DNA of 39,287 nucleotides from Flaviramulus sp. (lineage in GTDB: Bacteria > Bacteroidota > Bacteroidia > Flavobacteriales > Flavobacteriaceae). Positions 15,323-23,904 of the stretch are shown here, in pieces. The stretch is taken from positions 1-39,287 of the forward strand of contig NZ_JABDMV010000046.1 in NCBI RefSeq assembly GCF_013001275.1. Direction: 5' to 3'. Position 1 is the first letter of the stretch. Every line of letters starts with the position of its first letter. The notes beneath the pieces were generated by a model. That model was not told the origin of the DNA. It saw only the letters and a program-made list of their open reading frames with translations, and did not search any database. The translations under genes and the position numbers were made by a program.

Positions 15323-17746
15323 TTACATTTCCATACCGCCTCCGCCATCAAAACCACCTTGACGTTCACGTTTTTTCTTTTGATTGAATCTATACGTAAA
15401 AGATAGATTGAAAACCCTTCCACCTCTAAATTGAATTTCTTGATATGCTGTAAATGTTTCAGCAGTAATATCATTACTATAAAAAGCACTATTAAAAAGA
15501 TCTCTTACATTAAAAGCAATTGATGCTTTTTCTTTAAATAAATCCTTACTAAAGGCAAGATTTGTACTAAGTACACCTTTTCTGTTGTTCTGAGCATCTT
15601 GACTCGGCCCTCTGTAATTTAAATTTGTTTGCCAATCAATGTTGTAAGGTAAAGTTAATTTGTTAGTTATTCTTGCTCGCCAGCTAAGGTTATTGGCACT
15701 TAAGTCAACGTCTTCAAATCGTCCTTCTCGCTCGAATTTAAAAATGTTAAAATCACTATTAATTCGCCATTTTTTTGTTGGATTATAATTTAAATTAAAC
15801 TCAAAACCATAGCGTTTATCTTCGCCTAAATTTACCGGACCTCTTTCGATTACAGGGAATTCTTCTCCGTCAACAATAACAGTCTCGTCAGTCTTTCTAC
15901 TAACAAAGGTCATAATGTTTGTTGAGTGAGAATAATAGATTGATGAAGAAATAGTTAATTTATCTATTTGGTTTAGATATCCCAATTCAAAAGTACTTGA
16001 AAATGTTGGATTTAAATCTGGATTTCCTTGAAAGACATTTGTTATACTGGATCGAGATGGGAATGGGTTAAGCATAAAACCTCTTGGTCTACTAATTCTT
16101 CTATTGTATCCTAAAGTAAAACTTTGTGCGCTGCTTATTTCATAATTTAAATTAACAGTAGGAAATAATCCATTTATTATTTTTCTATTAAAATCCCCAG
16201 TAGTAGGTTGATCAAGAGTGATTCTAGTATTTTCAAATCTTAAACCTAACAGGTATGAAAATTTATCAATTTTACTTCCAAATTGAGTGTAAACAGCATT
16301 ATTATATTGCTTAAAATTAAATAGGTTAGTTAGGTCATTGTTAATTACAAAATGACCAGAAGAGGTATCCAAAAGAGCCACTTCAAAATCTGTAGATTTT
16401 GTTGTGAAATCTCCGCGATAACCTAATTCTATTTGACTCATTTCTCCAATAGGTAAAACATAATCAGATTGAAGCAAAATATTCCGTTGATCTTCAAGTG
16501 TAGCGACCATTTCAGTTTCCAAACCATTTACGGTAATAATAGAATTTTGATCTTCATTAGAATCCTCATATTGAAAATCGAAAGTTAATTTATGGTCAGA
16601 AGCCTCAAAATTCTTCGTAAAATTTACAGCATATTGAATAGTTTTATCGGTTTCTTGTTCAGGATCTAATCGTTCACTTTCACTTGTAGTATTATTAATT
16701 TTGTTGAACTGCACAAGTTTGTTAATAGAGTTATTTTCAGAACTATTATCTCGATAAACAACAGAAGTTGTTAAAGATGCTGAATCGTTAATGTACCATT
16801 CAATACCGGTATTTGTAGTAAGACCTTTGCTAGTATCTGTCCAATTACGTTTTTCATCTAAATCCGGAGTATTATTATCGAAGTACTTAACATCATTGTA
16901 CCATCTACCTACTGATTCTTGATATCTATATGAAGATGTGTTAAAAATATTGACATTCCCAGTTCTATAATTTATGTTTCCGGAGATTCCAGCTGCATCA
17001 GGATGCCCAATATTAGTTGTAACAGAGCCGTTTAAACCTAATAATTTGCTTCTACGTAAAATAATATTTAATATTCCAGCAGTTCCTTCAGCTTCATACC
17101 TAGCAGATGGTGAGGTGATTACTTCTACTTTTTCAATAGCTTCTGCAGGTAATTGTCTTAATGCGTCAGTAGAATTAAGTCCAACCAAACCGGAAGGTTT
17201 ACCATTAATAAGAATGCGGACATTATCGTTACCTCTTAAGGCCACATTTCCTTCCGCATCTACAGAAACGGAGGGTACATTATCTAATACATCACTTACG
17301 TTTCCTCCACTAACAGTAAGATCTTTACCAACATTGTATATTTTCTTATCTAAACGAATTTCAACAGTGGTTCGTTCGGCAATAATTTCAACTTCGTCTA
17401 ATGATTCAGTATTAATTTCAAGGGTAAAATTACCAAGATTTTCGGATTTTGATATTTCTTTGTTTGGAATTGTGATAGTACTAAAAGATATGTATTCAAT
17501 AGTAATATCATAAACATCTGTTAATACAGGAATGCTAAAGTTACCATTTACATCTGTTATTCCTCCTGTAATAATTTTGTTTTGAAGCTTGCTAAAAAAT
17601 GCTATTGTGGCATATTCTAAAGGTTGTTTAGTCTCTTTATCAATCACAGTTCCTGTGACTTTAACTTCTTTTCCTTCTGGTCTCTGGGCAAAACTAATTG
17701 CAGTTATCACACAAAATAGTACTAGCAGAAATTTAGATTTATTCAT
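15323..17746 (-). CDS. TonB-dependent receptor-like outer membrane beta-barrel protein
   Basis: This 807-residue outer membrane protein has a signal peptide (NKSKFLLVLFCVITAISFAQ, cleavage near residue 20), a carboxypeptidase-regulatory-like beta domain (about 28-110, GTVIDKETKQPLEYATIAFF), a plug domain (about 115-230, with NVSDVLDNVPSVSVDAEGNVALRGNDNVRILINGKPSG) and a barrel to the end. The barrel matches the Bacteroidota 'outer membrane beta-barrel family' in which the C-terminus ends in a Gly/Met-rich tail (GGFDGGGGMEM) instead of a terminal aromatic. There is no SusD partner, so it is not a SusCD polysaccharide pair. It may import a small ligand or act in envelope assembly. It is monocistronic. 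The receptor class is certain; the ligand is unknown. Confidence 0.92.
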   Translation of the reverse strand: MNKSKFLLVLFCVITAISFAQRPEGKEVKVTGTVIDKETKQPLEYATIAFFSKLQNKIITGGITDVNGNFSIPVLTDVYDITIEYISFSTITIPNKEISKSENLGNFTLEINTESLDEVEIIAERTTVEIRLDKKIYNVGKDLTVSGGNVSDVLDNVPSVSVDAEGNVALRGNDNVRILINGKPSGLVGLNSTDALRQLPAEAIEKVEVITSPSARYEAEGTAGILNIILRRSKLLGLNGSVTTNIGHPDAAGISGNINYRTGNVNIFNTSSYRYQESVGRWYNDVKYFDNNTPDLDEKRNWTDTSKGLTTNTGIEWYINDSASLTTSVVYRDNSSENNSINKLVQFNKINNTTSESERLDPEQETDKTIQYAVNFTKNFEASDHKLTFDFQYEDSNEDQNSIITVNGLETEMVATLEDQRNILLQSDYVLPIGEMSQIELGYRGDFTTKSTDFEVALLDTSSGHFVINNDLTNLFNFKQYNNAVYTQFGSKIDKFSYLLGLRFENTRITLDQPTTGDFNRKIINGLFPTVNLNYEISSAQSFTLGYNRRISRPRGFMLNPFPSRSSITNVFQGNPDLNPTFSSTFELGYLNQIDKLTISSSIYYSHSTNIMTFVSRKTDETVIVDGEEFPVIERGPVNLGEDKRYGFEFNLNYNPTKKWRINSDFNIFKFEREGRFEDVDLSANNLSWRARITNKLTLPYNIDWQTNLNYRGPSQDAQNNRKGVLSTNLAFSKDLFKEKASIAFNVRDLFNSAFYSNDITAETFTAYQEIQFRGGRVFNLSFTYRFNQKKKRERQGGFDGGGGMEM

Positions 17747-17858
17747 TAAATATGTTTTGTGGATTAGACCGCAAATTTCGATTATGGTTTAACAACCAAT
17801 GGTTAAAATTTTGTTAATAGAAAATGTGTGTTAATTCGGTATTAGAACCAATTAAAAT

Positions 17859-18200
17859 TTAAATAATATTTAGTATTAACTCAGGAGGTCTGCCTATAAC
17901 TGCTTTATTGCCATTTATGATTATCGGACGCTCAATTAATTTAGGGTTATCAACCATGGCCTTTATAATTTCTGCATCACTTAATTTTTTGTTTTTGAAG
18001 TTTTCTTTCCAAATAGATTCGGTTTTTCTAACTAAATCAATTGGTTTTATTCCTAATAACTTTATAATGTCTTTTAATTCATTAGATGAAGGAACATCTT
18101 CTAGATATTTAACTATTTTAAAATCTTTTCCAGATTTTTCAAGTATTTCTAATCCTTCTCGAGATTTTCTGCATCTGTTATTATGATATATAGTTACCAT
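17859..18200 (-). CDS. ArsC-like arsenate reductase (thioredoxin-fold)
   Basis: This 113-residue protein belongs to the glutaredoxin-coupled ArsC/Spx/YffB group. The catalytic cysteine is in NNRCRKSREGLEIL (Cys 10). The arginines that bind arsenate in E. coli ArsC appear to be kept: in LVRKTE, in the ERPIII strand and in GRPPE. That favours a true reductase over Spx or YffB. No arsenite exporter is nearby, and such orphan ArsC proteins are frequent in flavobacteria, so the physiological substrate is uncertain. Its start overlaps the upstream HAD stop by one base (TAATG), so it is the third gene of the prfB operon and is translationally coupled. Confidence 0.85.
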   Translation of the reverse strand: MVTIYHNNRCRKSREGLEILEKSGKDFKIVKYLEDVPSSNELKDIIKLLGIKPIDLVRKTESIWKENFKNKKLSDAEIIKAMVDNPKLIERPIIINGNKAVIGRPPELILNII

Positions 18201-18817
18201 TAAATATTTATATTAAAGTTTTTTAATTGCTGAATGAGTTTTTCGGGAGATTTAAATTGGATGATATTAATACCTAATTTATTAGCAGCTTCAATATTTC
18301 TTAGGTTGTCATCAATGAAAATAGCATTTTCAGCTTTGATATTAAATCGTTCTAATGTTAGATTGTAAATCGCATCAAAAGGTTTTCTAGTTTTTTCTTC
18401 ACCAGAAACAATAATGCCTTCAAACCAATGCAAAAAATCAAATCGTTCTAAAGCAATAGGGAAGGTTTCAGCACTCCAATTTGTTAGGGCAACAACCTTA
18501 TAATTTTTGGATTCAAGTAGCTTTTTTAAAATTTCAACGGTTCCGTGAATAGCATCGCCTAACATTTCAACCCATCGTCCGTAAAACATTCGAATTTCTT
18601 TTTCATATTCTGGAAAAAGAGCCACTTTGTCCTCTGTAGCTTGAGCTATAGGATAACCAGCATCTTGATTTTCGTTCCAATCACTCGTGCAAATATTATC
18701 AAAAAACCACTGCATTTTTTTTCTGTCTTTATTGAAAACATCTAAAAAAACGTATTCTGGATTCCAATCAATTAACACGCCTCCTAAATCGAAAATAATA
18801 GTATCTATAGTTTTCAT
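18200..18817 (-). CDS. HAD family phosphatase (YihX / haloacid dehalogenase-like)
   Basis: This 205-residue HAD hydrolase carries motif [14 protein letters not shown] (nucleophile Asp near residue 9), motif II ALTNWS, motif III Lys in EEKTRKP and motif [14 protein letters not shown]. The cap region (about 15-90) is helical, typical of subclass IA, as in YihX glucose-1-phosphate phosphatase. The ATG overlaps the prfB stop (ATGA), and the stop overlaps the arsC-like start, so three genes are coupled. Substrate is unknown; a sugar phosphate is most likely. Confidence 0.88.
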   Translation of the reverse strand: MKTIDTIIFDLGGVLIDWNPEYVFLDVFNKDRKKMQWFFDNICTSDWNENQDAGYPIAQATEDKVALFPEYEKEIRMFYGRWVEMLGDAIHGTVEILKKLLESKNYKVVALTNWSAETFPIALERFDFLHWFEGIIVSGEEKTRKPFDAIYNLTLERFNIKAENAIFIDDNLRNIEAANKLGINIIQFKSPEKLIQQLKNFNINI

Positions 18818-19924
18818 AATTGACTGTCGTCTTCAATTTTCTGCCCCATCATCATTAGATAAGCTTTTAAAAACTCATCTATATTTCCATCCATAACCGC
18901 ATCAACATTACCAGTTTCATGAGCAGTTCTAACATCTTTTACTAGTTTATAAGGATGCATCACATAGTTTCGAATTTGACTTCCCCATTCAATTTTCATT
19001 TTACCGGCTTCAATATCATCCCGTTGTGCCAACTGTTTTTGTAATTCAATTTCATACAGTTGAGATTTTAGCATTTGCATGGCTCTACTACGATTATCGT
19101 GCTGCGATCGCGTTTCTGAACACGATATTTGAATTCCTGTAGGTTTATGTGTTAATTGAACTTTAGTCTCAACTTTATTTACGTTTTGCCCACCAGCACC
19201 GCTTGAACGTGCGGTTGTTATTTCAATATCGGCAGGATTTATGTCAATTTCTATGGTGTCGTCTACAAGTGGGTATACATAAACGGAAGCAAAACTAGTG
19301 TGGCGTTTTGCATTACTATCAAACGGCGAAATACGCACTAATCTGTGCACACCGTTTTCTCCTTTCAGCCAACCAAAGGCAAAATCGCCTTCTATCTCAA
19401 GTGTAACTGTTTTTATGCCGGCTACATCACCCTCTTGAAAGTTTAATTCTTTTACTTTAAAACCACTTTTTTCCGCGTACATTAAGTACATACGCATAAG
19501 CATACTTGCCCAATCGCAACTTTCGGTACCACCAGCACCTGCGGTAATTTGCAATACAGCGCTTAGGCTATCACCTTCTTCAGAAAGCATGTTTTTAAAT
19601 TCCAGTTTTTCAATTAGATAAAGAGCCTTGTCATAACGGTTTTGAACATCGTTAGCCGTAGCCTCCTCTTCTTTAAAAAACTCGTAAATAACCTCTAAGT
19701 CTTCTACTAGTGTTTTGGAACTTTTGAAATCTTGAACCCAGCTTTTTTTCTCACGAAGCGATTTCATTACCAGCTCAGCTTTTTTAGAATCGTTCCAGAA
19801 ATTAGGGTCGAAGGTTTGTTCTTCTTCGTTTTGTATTTCTATAAGTTTGGCATCAATGTCAAAGATAGTGCCTAAGCTTGTCGAGGCGGGTATTTAGATC
19901 TTTAATTTGATCGGAAGTAATCAT
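18814..19924 (-). CDS. prfB: Peptide chain release factor 2 with programmed +1 frameshift
   Basis: RF2 recognises UGA and UAA and triggers peptide release. The 317-residue in-frame ORF that starts at 19767 is only the C-terminal part. Reading upstream, the gene begins at an ATG at 19924, runs 21 codons to CTT, meets TGA (19861-19859) followed by C, and must shift +1 to continue as GAC. Coding is therefore 19924-19862 then 19860-18814, giving about 369 residues, the normal RF2 length. The RF2-specific tripeptide SPF is in [12 protein letters not shown], and GGQ is in [15 protein letters not shown]. The frameshift makes synthesis of RF2 self-limiting. It is the first gene of the prfB-HAD-arsC operon. 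Both the identification and the frameshift are firm. Confidence 0.95.
19858..19864 (-). promoter_or_regulatory. prfB +1 programmed frameshift site (CTT TGA C)
   Basis: On the minus strand the bases read CTT TGA C, preceded by TAT, identical to the classical prfB slip site. An AGG lies two codons upstream of CTT, but there is no long AGGGGG stimulator as in E. coli. When RF2 is scarce, the ribosome slips from CUU to UUU, bypasses the UGA and makes RF2. Confidence 0.92.
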
Positions 19925-20088
19925 TTGTAGAATTTATTTGTACAAAAATAGTATTTATACTTTCGGAAGAAAACAATTGTTCATTTAATTTTTACGGGAT
20001 TATTAAGAGTCTTAACGATTTTATTTAATTATAGATTTATTAAGCATTATTTTTAAACTGTTTTTAAACCTAAATTTCACATTAATAG

Positions 20089-21141
20089 ATGAAGTTGAGT
20101 ATTTTAATACCAATGTATAATGCAGAAAACTATATTGGCAATTGTTTGGATAGTTTAATAAATCAAGATATTTCTAATGATGAGTATGAAATTATTGTGA
20201 TGGATGATGGTTCCACAGATAATTGTTCAAAAATTGTAAAGAACTATATTGAAAAAAACGAAAATATCACTTTATATAGTCAAAGTAATGCTGGTTTATA
20301 TTCAACAAGAAATAAGTTATTAAAACTGGCTAAAGGTGAATATATATATAATTTAGATGCAGATGATTATATAATGCCTAATACATTAAAAATATTAGTG
20401 TCGCATGCCATTGACAATAATGTCGATTTAATTTGTTTTGACACTAAAGAAACATTAGATCTAAAAGATAAGTTTGACGAAAGAATTAAGATAGAAAACA
20501 TAGAAATTTTAGATTCAGGTATGGATTTTATTTACCATTACAAACATTTAAGACACGAAGTTTGGTGGTATTTTATTAAAAGAAAATTTTTGAAAGATAA
20601 TGGTCTTGAATTTAGTAATAACCAATATAATGCCGATGTTCTTTTCACTTTAGAGATGCTATTACTATCAAATAAAATACTTTACATAAAACAGCCAATA
20701 CATCGTTATGTGCAAACCGAGAACTCTATAATGCGTAATAACGATTTAGCTTTTAAAATTAGGCGAATTGAAAACATGTTCAATATGATTCTGGACAAAT
20801 CTAAATTTGTCAATAAAATTATTAAGAATGATTTTTCCAACAAAAAACGAATTTTAGAGAATCTAAAATATAGAAGAGATGTATTTACTTATTTTACAAT
20901 AATTAAAATGTTGCAAATCAACTTAAACATTAGAACTTTTAAAAGCAAAATTCAACAATTAGAAAAATTAAAAGCATACCCAATTAAACATTTTATAGGC
21001 AAAGAATACAATACGATTCAATATAAGTTTATTAATTATGTTATTAACCAGAAAATAATTTTATTTTCGATTGTATATATTAGTAACGTTTTCATTAATG
21101 TTTTGGATTGGTTATCTCTAAGAAAAAATATTTTCAAATGA
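20089..21141 (+). CDS. Glycosyltransferase family 2, paralog A
   Basis: This 350-residue protein has the GT-A fold of GT2: KLSILIPMYNAENYIGNCLDS at the start, the nucleotide-binding VMDDGSTDN (about residues 43-51) and the DxD-type metal motif NLDADDY (about residues 89-95). It continues with EVWWYFIKRKF (near residue 160), NADVLFTLEMLL and a C-terminal hydrophobic, possibly membrane-associated, helix. It is the first gene of a four-gene operon, and the next gene overlaps its stop by the ATGA arrangement. The two GTs share motifs along their whole length, indicating tandem duplication. Donor and acceptor sugars are unknown. Confidence 0.9.
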   Translation: MKLSILIPMYNAENYIGNCLDSLINQDISNDEYEIIVMDDGSTDNCSKIVKNYIEKNENITLYSQSNAGLYSTRNKLLKLAKGEYIYNLDADDYIMPNTLKILVSHAIDNNVDLICFDTKETLDLKDKFDERIKIENIEILDSGMDFIYHYKHLRHEVWWYFIKRKFLKDNGLEFSNNQYNADVLFTLEMLLLSNKILYIKQPIHRYVQTENSIMRNNDLAFKIRRIENMFNMILDKSKFVNKIIKNDFSNKKRILENLKYRRDVFTYFTIIKMLQINLNIRTFKSKIQQLEKLKAYPIKHFIGKEYNTIQYKFINYVINQKIILFSIVYISNVFINVLDWLSLRKNIFK

Positions 21142-22172
21142 AATTGAGTATAATCATCCCAGTTTATAATTCTGAAAAATATATAAGGAGATGTCTTGAT
21201 AGTTTGTTATGTCAAAATATTGAATACAAACATTACGAAATCTTTATTATAAATGATGGTTCTACTGATAATAGTTTAGATATTGCTTTAGCTTATGAAA
21301 AAAAATACCCTCAAATCAAGGTATTTAGTCAGCTCAATAGCGGTGTAGGAAGTGCGAGAAATAAAGGCATAGAACTTTCGACTGGAAGTTATTTATACTT
21401 CATTGATCCTGATGATTACCTTGTTCATAATGTTTTAAATAAACTATTAGATTATGCTTTTAATTTTAATTTAGAAATTCTATCGTTTAACTCAAAATCG
21501 ATTAAAAACATTAACGTAGTAACTACTAAAAATACTTTAAAGCGAAACACAAAATTACAAAAACAAACAGGAATAGCATATATTGGAGACCGGTTCTATA
21601 AAAACGAGGTTTGGTGGTACATTATTAATAGAAAATTTTTAAAAAATACTGGAATTAAATTTATTGTAGGAAGATGGATGGAAGATGCTATCTTTACTGC
21701 TCAGCTATTTTTAAAAACGAAGGCAATCGCCCATACAGAAATAGATGTTCATTTACATGTAATTACACGAGGTTCTGCAATGACGAGTAAAGAGCCTGGT
21801 CATTATTTGAATGTTATTAGAGACAATGCGAACGCCGCTATAATTTATAAATCATTAATAAATCAAGCTGAGCTTGCTGAGCCGTATAATGATTTATGTG
21901 TCAATAGGCTAAAAACAAGACAGCAATCTTTTGTTTTTTTCATGATGATTAGAATGTTAAAGTCTACTATAAAATATAAAGAAGTAAAATCAATAATAGA
22001 TGGTATGACTGTTGCAGGAGCATATCCGTTAAGTTCTTTTTTAGGAAAAGATTACAACGGTAAAATTTATTATATACTTGTCAAACTATTTAATAATCGA
22101 TATGTTTATTATATTTTATTCCTAATCTTTAATCCATTATTAAAAAAAGTTATTTTATTTAAAAAAAAATGA
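21138..22172 (+). CDS. Glycosyltransferase family 2, paralog B
   Basis: This protein of about 344 residues starts at the ATG at 21138, which overlaps the stop of the previous gene as ATGA; the frame extends back to a TTG at 21108 but that is unlikely. The fold is GT2: SIIIPVYNSEKYIRRCLDS, INDGSTDN, and FIDPDDY in place of paralog A's LDADDY. It shares EVWWYIINRKFLK, a later RMLK segment and the C-terminal AYPLSSFLGKDYN with paralog A. A basic hydrophobic C-terminal tail suggests membrane association. Donor and acceptor are unknown. Possibly the two paralogs add successive sugars in one glycan. Confidence 0.9.
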   Translation: MKLSIIIPVYNSEKYIRRCLDSLLCQNIEYKHYEIFIINDGSTDNSLDIALAYEKKYPQIKVFSQLNSGVGSARNKGIELSTGSYLYFIDPDDYLVHNVLNKLLDYAFNFNLEILSFNSKSIKNINVVTTKNTLKRNTKLQKQTGIAYIGDRFYKNEVWWYIINRKFLKNTGIKFIVGRWMEDAIFTAQLFLKTKAIAHTEIDVHLHVITRGSAMTSKEPGHYLNVIRDNANAAIIYKSLINQAELAEPYNDLCVNRLKTRQQSFVFFMMIRMLKSTIKYKEVKSIIDGMTVAGAYPLSSFLGKDYNGKIYYILVKLFNNRYVYYILFLIFNPLLKKVILFKKK

Positions 22173-22195
22173 ATATCATCAAAAATTACGAGTAA

Positions 22196-23161
22196 ATGAG
22201 TAATATTTTAATTACTTCAGCGGGAAGAAGAGTTTCACTAGTTAGGGCTTTTAAAAAAGAATTAAAACAATTAATTCCAAATGGAAAAGTATACGTTACC
22301 GATTTTAAACCGGAATTATCAGCAGCTTCACAAATAGCAGATAAGGAATTTAGAGTTTATAAAATAGATGATAAGAATTATATAAATATTTTGCTAGAAC
22401 TATGTGTAAAAAATAATATAAAACTTATTATTCCAACACTTGATTCAGAGCTTCTTATACTTGCTCAAAATATTAATAAATTTAAAGATTCTGGAATTAC
22501 AATTGTTATTTCGGATGAACATTTTGTTAATACATGTTATAATAAAATAGCTACTCAAGATTTTTTTGAAAATTCAAATATCAGAGTAGCTCTTGTGTAT
22601 AATAAAACTAATTTTAAATTACCATTATTCATAAAACCAATAAACGGAAGTAATAGTATAGATACAACCATTGTTAAATATGAGAATCAAATTTCAAAAT
22701 TTCATATTGAGAATGACGAGCTCTTTTTTTTCGAATATATAGATAGTGATATATACGATGAGTTTACCTGCGACCTATATTATGATAAACGTGGCCAGCT
22801 TAAATGTGTAATACCCAGAAAAAGAATAGAAGTAAGGGGAGGTGAGATTAGTAAAGGAGTTACATGTAATAATAGAATTAAAAAAATTATTGAAGAAAAT
22901 TTTAAAACTATTAAAGGCGCACGCGGATGTATAACTATGCAGTTTTTTATGAATAATGATGAAGATGTAATAGGAATTGAAATTAATGCTAGATTTGGCG
23001 GCGGTTTTCCATTATCATATTTAGCTGGTGGTAATTATCCTAAATGGATTATTCAGGAATACTTATTAAATGAAAATATAGCTTATTTCGATGATTGGAA
23101 AACCGATTTGTTAATGCTTCGTTATGACGAGGAAATTTTGGTAGAAAATTATGAAAACTAA
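22196..23161 (+). CDS. ATP-grasp domain protein (carboxylate-amine ligase-like)
   Basis: This 321-residue protein has the ATP-grasp order: an N-terminal Rossmann-like pre-ATP domain (NILITSAGRRVSLVRAFKKE), a PTLDSELLILAQ strand, then the lysine-containing strand PLFIKPINGSNS (about 142-153) and the metal site EINARFGGGFPLSY (about 260-273). It resembles the PylC/carbamoyl-phosphate-synthase-like group found in surface polysaccharide clusters. ATP-grasp enzymes join a carboxylate to an amine or thiol through an acyl phosphate. The stop overlaps the HAD gene start by 11 bp. The natural substrate is not inferable. Its place after two glycosyltransferases suggests decoration of a glycan precursor with an amino acid or similar unit. 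Confidence 0.85.
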   Translation: MSNILITSAGRRVSLVRAFKKELKQLIPNGKVYVTDFKPELSAASQIADKEFRVYKIDDKNYINILLELCVKNNIKLIIPTLDSELLILAQNINKFKDSGITIVISDEHFVNTCYNKIATQDFFENSNIRVALVYNKTNFKLPLFIKPINGSNSIDTTIVKYENQISKFHIENDELFFFEYIDSDIYDEFTCDLYYDKRGQLKCVIPRKRIEVRGGEISKGVTCNNRIKKIIEENFKTIKGARGCITMQFFMNNDEDVIGIEINARFGGGFPLSYLAGGNYPKWIIQEYLLNENIAYFDDWKTDLLMLRYDEEILVENYEN

Positions 23162-23813
23162 TAAAGTAGTCGTTTTCGATTTAGATGATACACTTTATAA
23201 CGAAATTGATTATTTAAAATCTGCCTATTCTGAAATTTCTGATAAAATATCAAAACTTATAATTATTGAAAAAAAAATAATTTATAAAGATCTTTTATAT
23301 TTTTATTATTCAAAAGCTAATCCATTTAAAAAAATTATTAGTAAGTATTCAATCCCTTTAGATGTCAATGATTTACTTGTACTCTATCGTAATCATAGGC
23401 CTAATTTGGTTTTAACTCAGGATAGATTAGAACTATTTAGATATTTAAAACATATAAACATACCAATTGGCTTAATGACTGATGGAAGAAGTGTGCAGCA
23501 AAGAAATAAATTAGAAGCCTTAAATATTTCTAGTTTTTTTTCGGAAATTTTAATTTCAGAAGAATTTGGAAGCGAAAAACCTTCGTTAGAAAATTATAAG
23601 CATTTCGAGAATAAATTTGGAGACGCTTCATATTATTATATTGGAGATAATATTTGTAAAGATTTTGTTACGGCTAACAAACTAAATTGGACCACTATTT
23701 GTTTGATTGACAATGGATTGAATATTCATAAACAAGATAAAGAGGTTCCTGATATAAATTATTTTGCTCAATTTAGAATTACTTCTTTTAAGGATATTGT
23801 CGAACTAGTTTAG
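23151..23813 (+). CDS. HAD family hydrolase, partner of ATP-grasp gene
   Basis: This 220-residue HAD hydrolase shows motif I VVFDLDDTLYNE (nucleophile Asp about residue 10), motif II LMTDGRS, motif III Lys in GSEKPS and motif IV YYIGDNICKDF. The cap is inserted between motifs I and II (subclass I). It overlaps the ATP-grasp gene by 11 bp, so the two are translationally coupled. The pairing of ATP-grasp and HAD enzymes recurs in flavobacterial polysaccharide clusters, which suggests a small-molecule phosphatase acting on the same precursor. It is the last gene of the operon, followed by a bidirectional terminator. Confidence 0.85.
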   Translation: MKTNKVVVFDLDDTLYNEIDYLKSAYSEISDKISKLIIIEKKIIYKDLLYFYYSKANPFKKIISKYSIPLDVNDLLVLYRNHRPNLVLTQDRLELFRYLKHINIPIGLMTDGRSVQQRNKLEALNISSFFSEILISEEFGSEKPSLENYKHFENKFGDASYYYIGDNICKDFVTANKLNWTTICLIDNGLNIHKQDKEVPDINYFAQFRITSFKDIVELV

Positions 23814-23854
23814 TTTTAAAATAGTTTATTTGTATTAAAGTTTAATATAAATAA

Positions 23855-23882
23855 AAAGACCTGAGGTATACTTCAGGTCTTT
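23855..23882. terminator. Bidirectional terminator between glycan operon and lipoprotein gene
   Basis: A 10-bp stem AAAGACCTGA / TCAGGTCTTT with an 8-base loop, flanked by A and T runs. It separates two convergent genes and can end both transcripts. Confidence 0.82.
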
Positions 23883-23904
23883 CATTAATTATTTTCAAGT
23901 TTAA

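Noticed and set aside
16974-17513. 179-codon open frame on the plus strand inside the TonB-linked receptor gene
   Set aside because: It is antisense to a well-supported receptor gene, and its composition (runs of Ser, Pro, Thr) is what the reverse of such a gene gives.
21108-21137. TTG-initiated extension of the second glycosyltransferase
   Set aside because: The ATG at 21138 overlaps the upstream stop as ATGA and directly precedes the KLSIIIPVYN family start.
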